In this document: positions 1-6,833 of the stretch, one piece after another
Layout of the letters: every line of letters starts with the position of its first letter
How positions within the stretch are numbered: position 1 is the first letter of the stretch
Source of the DNA: Bacillota bacterium
GTDB lineage: Bacteria; Bacillota; Clostridia; Oscillospirales; Acutalibacteraceae
DNA length: 23,420 bases
NCBI GenBank assembly: GCA_023397245.1
Contig: JAEWUH010000030.1
Span: 1-23,420, forward strand
Direction: 5' to 3'
Translations under genes and position numbers: made by a program
Notes under the pieces: generated by a model
Told to the model about the DNA's origin: nothing
Database searches by the model: none
What the model saw: only the letters and a program-made list of their open reading frames with translations

Positions 1-471
1 GTTTTCATCACGAGCAAGTACTTTTTTGAGATAAAACGGCGCTTTGGGATTTTTGCCTTTTAAACTATTTATTATCTTAGCAGATCTTTTCGGCATTATC
101 TTAATCAACGGTCTATTAAATATGCCGTAACTCATATACTCAGGTCCGCTTAATACCATGCGACCGATTTGTACGCTATCGTCCTTAGAAAGAAATACCG
201 CAGGCCCGCAGCCGAGAGATTCGCCGAATAGAATATCAAGGCGGCCATCCAGTTCTGTTTTTATATAGGTTGAAAGGCGGTTTGCTTCTCCTTCAAATCC
301 GGGATATGTTGTATTTTCCTTATCGTCAAAACCATCCAAGCCAACTATAATTACATGGTACTCGTTTTCCAACAAAGGATAGATATCGGAAAATTGCCTC
401 CAGGTCATAAGATTCCCGTGAATGAACATAACAGTCTTTGTATTTTTCTTGCCGAATTCATAAAACTGCAT
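1..471 (-). CDS. Alpha/beta hydrolase, partial (C-terminus outside window)
   Basis: Open reading frame of 157 codons running off the left edge, so only the N-terminal part is seen. The ATG at 471 follows a good GAGGTGA ribosome-binding site a few bases upstream. The protein starts MQFYEFGKKNTKTVMFIHGN: a strand ending in the oxyanion-type HGN motif (residues 18-20), then a GESLG nucleophile elbow (GxSxG, Ser85). This is the layout of small soluble alpha/beta hydrolases. The acid and histidine of the triad would lie outside the window. No signal peptide is visible, so it is probably cytoplasmic. The substrate cannot be told; esterase or lipase-like activity is only a family expectation. The gene is AT-rich compared with the genes to its right and points the same way as the FMN-binding gene upstream of it. 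Confidence 0.8.
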   Translation of the reverse strand, partial: MQFYEFGKKNTKTVMFIHGNLMTWRQFSDIYPLLENEYHVIIVGLDGFDDKENTTYPGFEGEANRLSTYIKTELDGRLDILFGESLGCGPAVFLSKDDSVQIGRMVLSGPEYMSYGIFNRPLIKIMPKRSAKIINSLKGKNPKAPFYLKKVLARDEN

Positions 472-599
472 AATTTCACCTCATATACATGTGTCCTCAA
501 AAAATATCGGAAACACAACGAGAAACTAAAAATGAAAGTGAGGATACACATTGTGCTTATGGCGAACAATTCCGTATTTAATTTAGAGTAAGTATAATG

Positions 600-634
600 C
601 TTTTATAAATCCGATGAGTAAATACTATTCTATT
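600..634. repeat. Imperfect direct repeat, copy A
   Basis: This segment matches 1153-1188 with six substitutions, all transitions, and one single-base gap. It covers the last codons and stop of the FMN-binding gene and lies about 130 bases upstream of the hydrolase start at 471. On the minus strand its end provides a TTATAA that could be a -35 with a weak TAAATT -10 17 bases on (580-585). It may be a shared regulatory site or a relic of duplication. Confidence 0.55.
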
Positions 635-1095
635 GTGACGATATCAAATGTAAACGGAAATTTGTCAGCCTTTCCTTTTTCAAAGTCAACTTTATATCCG
701 GTTCCGTTTTTATAAAAGAAGCCCTGCTTTAAGTCTACTCGCACATAGCACATATTTTCATCATTTTCATTATTATGTAAAAAATACCAAGCGTCAAAGG
801 CCTTTATCAATTTTTTTCTGATCTCATGATTTTCTTCTGATAATGGATGTCCGATATTACGGGCATTTCCACTAAAGCGGTATAATTTATTACACATTGC
901 TACCTCAGAACTTTTTTCAATATTTTTTACTTTCTGTGACTTTGCATAAGTAACAATATAAAATGCGCCGCTGTCATAAAAAGCATCCACAAACCTGACC
1001 GACGGAATGTTATTGTCTGATGTTGCTAAAGCGAATTGATAATCTTTTGCAAATAGCTCCTGTAAAACATTCAGACTCTCTTCATATGCGGTCAT
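625..1095 (-). CDS. Pyridoxamine 5'-phosphate oxidase-family FMN-binding protein
   Basis: A 156-residue protein that looks like the small FMN-binding split-barrel family related to pyridoxamine phosphate oxidases. The features are an N-terminal helix (MTAYEESLNVLQELF), the strand pair with 'FALATSDNNIPSVRFVDAFY', then 'GAFYIVTYAKSQKVKNIEKS', which is the usual beta-barrel core in which family members bind FMN or a similar flavin. The start is supported by a GGGGAGG site about 8 bases upstream of the ATG at 1095. Single-domain members reduce diverse substrates and many have no known role, so a true PdxH function is not implied. It is transcribed from its own promoter (1133-1161). Codon use is AT-rich like the neighbouring hydrolase. 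Confidence 0.8.
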   Translation of the reverse strand: MTAYEESLNVLQELFAKDYQFALATSDNNIPSVRFVDAFYDSGAFYIVTYAKSQKVKNIEKSSEVAMCNKLYRFSGNARNIGHPLSEENHEIRKKLIKAFDAWYFLHNNENDENMCYVRVDLKQGFFYKNGTGYKVDFEKGKADKFPFTFDIVTIE

Positions 1096-1132
1096 TTCGC
1101 CGCCTCCCCTTCACATTTCAGTTTCTTTTTCA

Positions 1133-1161
1133 GTTATATAATCGTTCTAACACTTTTACAA
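1133..1161 (-). promoter_or_regulatory. Sigma-A-like promoter of the FMN-binding gene
   Basis: On the minus strand, -35 TTGTAA (1156-1161), a 17-base spacer and -10 TATAAC (1133-1138), about 40 bases upstream of the ATG at 1095. The -35 lies inside repeat copy B. Confidence 0.6.
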
Positions 1162-1188
1162 ATCTAATAAGCAAATACTATCCCTATT
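1153..1188. repeat. Imperfect direct repeat, copy B
   Basis: Partner of 600-634. It spans the -35 region and upstream flank of the promoter of the FMN-binding gene. The two copies share a nine-base AAATACTAT core and CTTTTA at the other end. Confidence 0.55.
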
Positions 1189-1225
1189 TATTAATTTTGT
1201 CAATTTAGAACTCTGAAAATAACAT

Positions 1226-1254
1226 TTGATTATTTTTGCTAAAAGACTTACAAT
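1226..1254 (+). promoter_or_regulatory. Promoter of prfC
   Basis: -35 TTGATT (1226-1231), a 17-base spacer, then -10 TACAAT (1249-1254), 33 bases before the start codon of prfC. A second pairing in the same stretch (TTGCTA and TGTAAT, 17 bases apart) is possible, so the exact box choice is uncertain. Confidence 0.5.
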
Positions 1255-1287
1255 AAAGTGTAATACTCAAAAAGTGGAGGAAGCAAT

Positions 1288-2874
1288 TTGTCCAGTTACG
1301 TAAACGAGATTAAAAAGAGAAGAACCTTCGCAATCATATCCCATCCGGACGCCGGCAAAACCACCCTGACGGAAAAGTTTCTGCTGTACGGCGGCGCCAT
1401 TACGCTGGCGGGATCGGTAAAAGGCAAAAAGACTGCCAAGCACGCGGTTTCCGACTGGATGGAAATCGAAAAGCAGAGAGGAATTTCCGTTACCTCCTCC
1501 GTTATGCAGTTCAACTACGATGATTACTGTATCAATATTCTGGACACCCCGGGGCATCAGGATTTCTCAGAGGATACCTACCGCACGCTGATGGCGGCGG
1601 ATTCGGCGGTCATGGTGATCGACGCCTCCAAGGGCGTGGAAAGGCAGACCAGAAAGCTTTTCAAGGTCTGCACGCTCCGCGATATCCCGATTTTTACCTT
1701 TATCAATAAAATGGACCGCGAGGCAAGAAACCCGTTTGACCTGCTGGAAGAGATCGAGCAGGAGCTCGGAATAAAAACCTACCCCATGAACTGGCCGATC
1801 GGTTCCGGCAAGGAGTTCAAGGGTGTGTACGACCGCACTAAAAAAGAAATCATCGCGTTCAAGGCGAACAACGGCCAGCGCGAGGTGGAAGCCACCGAGG
1901 TCGATATTACAGACGAAAAGCTGGAAAGCCTGATCGGAAGCGACCACCGCCAAACTCTGGTGGACGATGTAGAGCTTCTGGACGGCGCGGGCTATGATTT
2001 TGACCTGGAAGCGGTACGGCACGGCAAGCTTTCTCCGGTGTTCTTCGGCTCCGCCCTCACGAATTTCGGCGTGGAACCCTTTTTGAAGGAATTCCTCAAC
2101 ATGACGACCCCTCCGCTCCCGCGCGATTCCGATGCCGGAAAGATCGACCCGTTCAGCGCGGACTTTTCCGGGTTCGTATTCAAAATACAGGCGAACATGA
2201 ACAAGGCGCACCGCGACCGTATCGCTTTTATGCGGATTTGCTCCGGCAAATTCGAAAAGGGCATGGAAGTGATGCATATGCAGGGCAACAAAAAGATCAA
2301 GCTTTCCCAGCCGCAGCAGCTGATGGCGCAGGAGCGGGAAGTGATCGACGAAGCCTATGCGGGCGACATCATCGGCGTGTTTGATCCCGGCATCTTCTCC
2401 ATCGGCGATACGATTTGCACGTCGTCCAATAAATTTAAATTTGGCGGTATCCCGACCTTTGCGCCGGAGCATTTTTCCCGTGTGCAGCAGGTGGATACCA
2501 TGAAGCGCAAGCAGTTTATTAAAGGAATGTCTCAAATCGCGCAGGAAGGCGCAATCCAGATTTTTCAGGAGCTTAACGGCGGCATGGAGGAAGTCATCGT
2601 CGGCGTGGTGGGAACGCTCCAATTTGACGTTCTGGAATACCGGCTGAAAAATGAGTACGGCGTGGATATCCGGATGGATGGGCTGCCGTACCAGTATATC
2701 CGTTGGATTGAAACCCCCGGCCTTGACCCGAAAACGCTGAACCTTACCTCCGACACCCGCAGGATTCAGGATTTAAAGGGAAACCATCTGCTTATTTTCG
2801 CCAACGAGTGGAGCATCCGCTGGGCGGAGGAGCACAACAAAGAGCTGGTGCTCGCGGAGTTTGGAAGGTCGTAA
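1288..2874 (+). CDS. prfC: Peptide chain release factor 3 (RF3)
   Basis: RF3 is a translational GTPase that removes RF1 and RF2 from the ribosome after peptide release. The 528-residue length is typical. The GTPase motifs are clear: P-loop HPDAGKTT (19-26), switch II DTPGHQDFSEDTYRTL and the guanine-specificity motif NKMD, followed by the domain II/III regions ending 'IRWAEEHNKELVLAEFGRS'. The 'SVTSSVMQF' region after the P-loop and the 'NGGMEEVIVGVVGTLQFDVLEYRLKNEYG' stretch are characteristic of RF3 rather than EF-G. The start is TTG at 1288 with GGAGG (1276-1280) seven bases upstream; no ATG fits better. It is a single-gene unit with its own promoter and terminator. Confidence 0.96.
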   Translation: MSSYVNEIKKRRTFAIISHPDAGKTTLTEKFLLYGGAITLAGSVKGKKTAKHAVSDWMEIEKQRGISVTSSVMQFNYDDYCINILDTPGHQDFSEDTYRTLMAADSAVMVIDASKGVERQTRKLFKVCTLRDIPIFTFINKMDREARNPFDLLEEIEQELGIKTYPMNWPIGSGKEFKGVYDRTKKEIIAFKANNGQREVEATEVDITDEKLESLIGSDHRQTLVDDVELLDGAGYDFDLEAVRHGKLSPVFFGSALTNFGVEPFLKEFLNMTTPPLPRDSDAGKIDPFSADFSGFVFKIQANMNKAHRDRIAFMRICSGKFEKGMEVMHMQGNKKIKLSQPQQLMAQEREVIDEAYAGDIIGVFDPGIFSIGDTICTSSNKFKFGGIPTFAPEHFSRVQQVDTMKRKQFIKGMSQIAQEGAIQIFQELNGGMEEVIVGVVGTLQFDVLEYRLKNEYGVDIRMDGLPYQYIRWIETPGLDPKTLNLTSDTRRIQDLKGNHLLIFANEWSIRWAEEHNKELVLAEFGRS

Positions 2875-2895
2875 TTTTTGTCATGTTAACAGTAA

Positions 2896-2926
2896 GGGGA
2901 TCGGATTTCAATCCGATCCCCTTTTT
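2896..2926 (+). terminator. Intrinsic terminator of prfC
   Basis: A perfect 11-bp stem (GGGGATCGGAT, 2896-2906, with ATCCGATCCCC, 2911-2921), a TTCA loop and TTTTT directly after. It lies 21 bases past the prfC stop. It sits between convergent genes, but on the minus strand the stem is not followed by a clean T-run. Confidence 0.93.
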
Positions 2927-2951
2927 GCAGCTTAAAAGATTGTTTCGTTTT

Positions 2952-4106
2952 TTATTGCACATCGGCAAGGCTGTTTTTTCCGGCCAGCACATCCTCACGC
3001 AAAATGCACAAAGATTTTTCGGGCTCTTCAAAAGCAGGACTGTGTGCGGAGTTTTTAAAAAGGTAGAAGCCTTTTAAGGGTGCGTCCAGTTCTTTAAGAT
3101 AGGCTTCTGACATGGAATAGTTTACTGTGTAATCGTATGCACCGGAGAAAAAATACGTCGGGATGTCAAGCTTAGGTATTTTCGTAGAAATATCTGTTTC
3201 ATCCTTTTCCTTGTCCAAGTTGGTATCCTTTTTTGAGAATATTTTTCCCCGCCACAGATTAATTTTTTCCGTAAATGTATATTCCTGATTCATCAGGGAT
3301 GGAATGAAAACCCCGGTGAAAACCGACTTCATGTCGCGTGTTGTGCCAATACCGGTTCTGTGAAGTACATCATACCTGACATCATTTCGAAGAGAACTGT
3401 ATCCTTTCGTTCCGACCGGTGAATTTTTGAGCTTTTCCACCATTCCTTTATCATTGACATCCGCATAGTATTTCAGCAGATATTCATGAGCCAGCTTCTC
3501 TGATTCGGTTTGATTGGTCATCTGACCCATGCCAATGTAAGCGCGGTACAACTCCGGTGATTTTGCCGCGGCCTGTATGGCAATAAAAGAACCCCACGAG
3601 TGTCCCATGAGATAAATTTTATCCTGACCGAAACGTTTGCAAAGATACTTGGATACTTCGGTTGTATCGGATACAAGCTGCTCCGTGGTCATTGTTTCCG
3701 CCTTAATATCACTGCTGTAGGACAAACCCGCACCGCGCTGATCCCACCAGCAGACGGTAAAAACATTCTCAAGGCCGGTAGGGTAGGAATCTGTCAAAAA
3801 ATATTCCGGCATACCCGGGCCGCCGTGTACAAAAAGCAGCACCGGTTTTGTCTTATCCTTGCCTTTAATAAACATCCCCTGTTTTACTCCGTTGATCGTA
3901 ACAAACGTTTTTTCTGAAATGCTGCCCGGGATTTCCTTTCCGCTTTGATCGAGAAACGGCTTGGGTTTTCCGGGGCTCACAGCCGCAATCACTCCAACGA
4001 AAATGAGAACACAGCCCAGCAAAATAATAAATATGGTCAATATAATTCTTACCGCCTTCCGCGCAAACGATTGAATAAACAGTTTCGGGGTTTTAGCTTC
4101 TGACAT
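2952..4106 (-). CDS. Membrane-anchored alpha/beta hydrolase, proline iminopeptidase-like
   Basis: A 384-residue protein with a basic N-terminus and one hydrophobic segment (about 20-43), then an extracytoplasmic alpha/beta hydrolase. Visible motifs: HGGPG oxyanion loop (94-98), WDQRGAGLSY (121-130), nucleophile elbow GHSWG (Ser170), an acid in 'SGAYDYTV' (Asp325) and His355 in 'NSAHSP'. HGGPG plus WDQRGAG are hallmarks of the prolyl iminopeptidase group (S33), but many members are esterases or other hydrolases, so the substrate is open. The start at 4106 was chosen over an in-frame upstream ATG at 4202 because GGAGG lies 7 bases before it and because 4202 would overlap the tetR gene. It follows that gene by 37 bases, so it is probably its regulatory target. 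Confidence 0.88.
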   Translation of the reverse strand: MSEAKTPKLFIQSFARKAVRIILTIFIILLGCVLIFVGVIAAVSPGKPKPFLDQSGKEIPGSISEKTFVTINGVKQGMFIKGKDKTKPVLLFVHGGPGMPEYFLTDSYPTGLENVFTVCWWDQRGAGLSYSSDIKAETMTTEQLVSDTTEVSKYLCKRFGQDKIYLMGHSWGSFIAIQAAAKSPELYRAYIGMGQMTNQTESEKLAHEYLLKYYADVNDKGMVEKLKNSPVGTKGYSSLRNDVRYDVLHRTGIGTTRDMKSVFTGVFIPSLMNQEYTFTEKINLWRGKIFSKKDTNLDKEKDETDISTKIPKLDIPTYFFSGAYDYTVNYSMSEAYLKELDAPLKGFYLFKNSAHSPAFEEPEKSLCILREDVLAGKNSLADVQ

Positions 4107-4143
4107 TCTGTCGCCTCCACTATACAGATAAAAGCTGCTTCTT

Positions 4144-4728
4144 TTACCTGTTCCAAATAATATCTTCAATTTTAGTGTCCCAGTCTTTGTCATAATGAAC
4201 ATTTTTCATTGTCGCAATGGAGGCGAGCCCGTGTACCGTTGCCCACAGCGAGATGATGATATCCTCTATCTTTTCTTTTGGGACTCCTGCCTTTTCAAAA
4301 ATTTGTATCGCAGTAGTCTTTAAAAGTTCAAAGGGCGGGTAATTTTTTGCCGAATCAGAATCCAGGGAAAGATTGATCTCCATCCATGACTGTGAAAATA
4401 TAAACGGATAATACGCAGGCTTCTCGATAAAAAACATCACATAGCATTTGCCCATTTTAAGGAGAACCTTCGGGTCATTCCGATCCGGACAGGATTGAAT
4501 CGAATTTTTCAGTGTTCCCATAAGCTGTTCCGTTACATGCTCCTGCATCGCGTTCAGCAATTCTTCTTTGTTCTGAAAATGGCCGTAGGGCGCCGCATGG
4601 CTTACGCCGCACAGTGCCGCCACTTTTCTTAACGAAAACTGTTTGATTCCCTCTTGGTTAATCAATTCTATGCCGGTTTCAATCAGCAGATTTCTCAGAT
4701 TCCCGTGATGATACGGTTTATCTGTCAT
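4144..4728 (-). CDS. TetR/AcrR-family transcriptional repressor (WHG-type C-terminus)
   Basis: A 194-residue one-component regulator. The N-terminal helix-turn-helix spans about 10-54 ('FSLRKVAALCGVSHAAPYGHFQNKEELL'), the standard TetR DNA-binding pattern. The C-terminal half, including 'SLWATVHGLASIA' (Trp162, His166, Gly167), matches the WHG-type ligand domain. The start at 4728 has GGAGGG about 11 bases upstream; a longer in-frame ORF to 4827 would run over the promoter and operators and is rejected. It is the first gene of a two-gene unit with the membrane hydrolase. Two operator-like palindromes bracket its -10 box, so it very probably represses itself and the hydrolase. The inducer is unknown. 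Confidence 0.93.
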   Translation of the reverse strand: MTDKPYHHGNLRNLLIETGIELINQEGIKQFSLRKVAALCGVSHAAPYGHFQNKEELLNAMQEHVTEQLMGTLKNSIQSCPDRNDPKVLLKMGKCYVMFFIEKPAYYPFIFSQSWMEINLSLDSDSAKNYPPFELLKTTAIQIFEKAGVPKEKIEDIIISLWATVHGLASIATMKNVHYDKDWDTKIEDIIWNR

Positions 4729-4746
4729 ACGTTTCGCTTCCCTCCA

Positions 4747-4793
4747 TCTAGACACTGTAAAGATAATATCACAAAATCTAGACAGCGTCAAGA
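4747..4793 (-). promoter_or_regulatory. Promoter with two TetR operators
   Basis: Minus-strand promoter: -35 TTGACG (4786-4791), a 17-base spacer and -10 TATTAT (4763-4768). Two 17-bp imperfect palindromes fit TCTNNACR-N-YGTNNAGA: 4747-4763, just downstream of the -10, and 4777-4793, over the -35. Their centres are 30 bp apart, about three helical turns, so two repressor dimers could bind on one face and cover the promoter. They are also direct repeats sharing a TCTAGACA core. Binding by the adjacent TetR protein is inferred. Confidence 0.8.
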
Positions 4794-4811
4794 TTAATAT
4801 TTCGGATAGTG

Positions 4812-4842
4812 AAAAGCAGAGCCGCATAACAGCTCTGCTTTT
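4812..4842 (-). terminator. Terminator of the radical SAM-desulfurase-ttcA operon
   Basis: An 11-bp perfect stem (AAAAGCAGAGC with GCTCTGCTTTT, loop of 9), starting 10 bases past the ttcA stop. On the minus strand the right arm ends in a T-run. Confidence 0.85.
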
Positions 4843-4851
4843 TCTTTCGCA

Positions 4852-5703
4852 TTATTCAGTTCCACCGGAGGTCAACTTTTCATCGTAATCATCCAGAAAG
4901 CTGTGCTTCATTTCCGAATCGTGATACCCGATCAGTGTGTCCAGATTTACGTTGTGGATGCTGCGAAAAATATTCATGTCAATATGAGAATTGGTCTGCC
5001 GCAGCTTTTTCAGCAGGGCCTTTACTTCCTGCCGTTTTGAGCCCACGCCGCTGTCGCCGAGCATACAGTTTTCCGTAAGCCGGCAGGCGCACTGGATAAA
5101 CTGCAGGCCGTTGTAGCGTTTCCACGCAAGGATGTCCGACTCACGTACCAGATACAGCGGGCGGATGAGCTCCATGCCCGCGTAATTTGTGCTGTGCAGC
5201 TTGGGCATCATGGTTTTAATTTCCGCTCCGTAAAGCATACTCATTAAAATCGTTTCGATCACGTCGTCAAAATGATGGCCGAGGGCAATCTTATTGCATC
5301 CGAGCTCCTGCGCCTGCTTATAGAGATAGCCTCTGCGCATACGCGCGCAGAGGTAGCAGGGCGTTTCCGGCACATTGGCCACAATATCGTAAATTCTGGT
5401 TTCAAACATCTTAATCGGGATGTGGAGGAGCTCCGCGTTATCGAGGATGAGCTGACGGTTCATCTCGTTATAGCCCGGGTCCATAACCAGAAATTCCACG
5501 TCAAACGGGACTTCCGAGTATTTATGAAGCTGCTGCATACATTTTGCAAGCAGCATGGAGTCCTTGCCGCCGGAGATGCATACGGCGATCTTATCGCCTT
5601 TCTCAATCAGCCGGTAATCCTTGATTCCGCCGATAAACTTATACCAGATTTCTTTACGGTATTTCTTTACAATGCTCTGTTCGACTTCCTCATATTTCTC
5701 CAT
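4852..5703 (-). CDS. ttcA: tRNA 2-thiocytidine biosynthesis protein TtcA (PP-loop ATPase)
   Basis: A 283-residue member of the TtcA/TilS-like N-type ATP pyrophosphatases. TtcA enzymes adenylate C32 of certain tRNAs and replace its oxygen with sulfur, using an iron-sulfur cluster. Seen here: the PP-loop SGGKDS (44-49), a CxxC pair (Cys116, Cys119), GHHFDD (142-147) and a third cysteine site 'CACRLTENC' (Cys205, 207, 213), which match the family's cluster and sulfur-transfer cysteines. The start at 5703 is two bases after the stop of the cysteine desulfurase, with GGAGCGGGG upstream; the in-frame upstream ATG at 5736 would overlap that gene. The adjacent desulfurase is a natural sulfur donor. 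A different thiolated tRNA position (as in Ncs6/TtuA relatives) cannot be excluded. Confidence 0.88.
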   Translation of the reverse strand: MEKYEEVEQSIVKKYRKEIWYKFIGGIKDYRLIEKGDKIAVCISGGKDSMLLAKCMQQLHKYSEVPFDVEFLVMDPGYNEMNRQLILDNAELLHIPIKMFETRIYDIVANVPETPCYLCARMRRGYLYKQAQELGCNKIALGHHFDDVIETILMSMLYGAEIKTMMPKLHSTNYAGMELIRPLYLVRESDILAWKRYNGLQFIQCACRLTENCMLGDSGVGSKRQEVKALLKKLRQTNSHIDMNIFRSIHNVNLDTLIGYHDSEMKHSFLDDYDEKLTSGGTE

Positions 5704-5705
5704 GC

Positions 5706-6833
5706 TTATCCCCGCTCCAATAAAATTTTGCAGCACCGGTCAAAAGCGGCTAAAAAGGCGTCGATCTCCTCCGCGGTTGTCCGGTGGCTCAGGCTAATGC
5801 GCAGTGTGGAAAGCGCCCGTTTGCGGTCCTTGGTAAGCGCGTAAACCGGCCGGGAAGCCGTGTTTGGCGCGCAGCATGCCGATTTGGTGGAAACATAGAT
5901 TTCGCTTTTGCCAAGCTCCTCCGCCAGCCGTTCCGTCTGGATTCCCTTGATGCTGATATTCAGGATGAACGGTACCGATTTCTCCGTACTGTTGATTGTT
6001 ACTCCTTGATATCCGCCGAGCGCTTCACGCAGTTTTCGGTTCAGCCGCAGAACCGCGTCATACTTTTCCTGCCGGTTCTCAAGCGCAAGGGAGAGCGCTT
6101 TCTCTGCAGCGGCTGCGAGCGCCAGAGCCGGCGTTCCGCTGCGGTAGGCCGACGTACTCATTCCCCCGTGAATCAATGGCTCCAACATCACATTTTCTTT
6201 TTTATACAGAATTCCGCTCCCGTTCAGACCGTAAAACTTATGAGGGGCAAAGGTCAGCAGGTCAATATTTTCCAAGGAAACCGGGATTTTTCCGATTGCC
6301 TGCGTAGCGTCGACATGGAAGAAACAGTGCGGGTAAGCAGACAGCATTTCCCCGATCTCTTCCACCGGCTGCCGGATGCCGATTTCGCTGTCCACACAGC
6401 AGACGGAAACCAGAATCGTGTCCTCCCGGATGAGCTCTTTTAAATTCTGCAAATCGACCTGCCCGTTTTCCAGAATATCGGCAAATTCCACTTCATAGCC
6501 GGCGTTCTGCAGCGCGGTAACCGCGCCGGTGACGGAGGAGTGCTCCAGATAGGTCGTTATGATATGCTTGCCGTATTTTTTATAAGCGCCCGCAATCCCC
6601 TTGATGGCCAGATTGTTGGATTCGCTTGCGCCAGAGGTATAGATGATTTCGGAAGGTTTTGCCCCAAGCATCGCGGCAATCCCCGCGGTGGAGCTGTCCA
6701 TCCGCTCTTTTGCCGCTCTGCCCGCCGCGTGGCCGGAGTTTGGGTTGGCAATATAGGAAGCGGACACGCCGCAGAATGTTTTCAGCACTTCTTCATCGAC
6801 CGGGGTATTGGCCGCATAATCAAGATAGATCAT
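5706..6833 (-). CDS. Cysteine desulfurase (NifS/IscS-like, class V aminotransferase fold)
   Basis: A 375-residue PLP enzyme that takes sulfur from cysteine as an enzyme persulfide. Visible residues: N-terminal 'MIYLDYAANTP', the His98 stacking residue in 'LEHSS', Asp175 and Gln178 in 'HVDATQ', the PLP lysine Lys199 in 'FAPHKFYG' and the catalytic Cys320 in the loop 'STKSACCAP'. A second cysteine (Cys321) directly follows, which is uncommon. Its ATG overlaps the stop of the radical SAM gene by four bases (ATGA), and ttcA follows after two bases, so the three genes are translationally coupled. The context points to sulfur supply for tRNA thiolation and perhaps for iron-sulfur clusters of the radical SAM protein. 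No scaffold gene (iscU) is adjacent, so a general ISC role is less likely. Confidence 0.95.
   Translation of the reverse strand: MIYLDYAANTPVDEEVLKTFCGVSASYIANPNSGHAAGRAAKERMDSSTAGIAAMLGAKPSEIIYTSGASESNNLAIKGIAGAYKKYGKHIITTYLEHSSVTGAVTALQNAGYEVEFADILENGQVDLQNLKELIREDTILVSVCCVDSEIGIRQPVEEIGEMLSAYPHCFFHVDATQAIGKIPVSLENIDLLTFAPHKFYGLNGSGILYKKENVMLEPLIHGGMSTSAYRSGTPALALAAAAEKALSLALENRQEKYDAVLRLNRKLREALGGYQGVTINSTEKSVPFILNISIKGIQTERLAEELGKSEIYVSTKSACCAPNTASRPVYALTKDRKRALSTLRISLSHRTTAEEIDAFLAAFDRCCKILLERG

Noticed and set aside
1567..2622. 351-codon frame antisense to prfC
   Set aside because: Mirror frame of a clear RF3 gene, with arginine/histidine-rich low-complexity translation and no ribosome site or family match.
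2896..2926. The prfC terminator as a shared terminator for the convergent hydrolase gene
   Set aside because: On the minus strand the stem is followed by CTTACTGTT, not a T-run, so evidence for two-way use is weak.
4729..4827. N-terminal extension of the TetR protein to an upstream ATG
   Set aside because: It would cover the promoter and both operators and adds a hydrophobic stretch foreign to TetR proteins.
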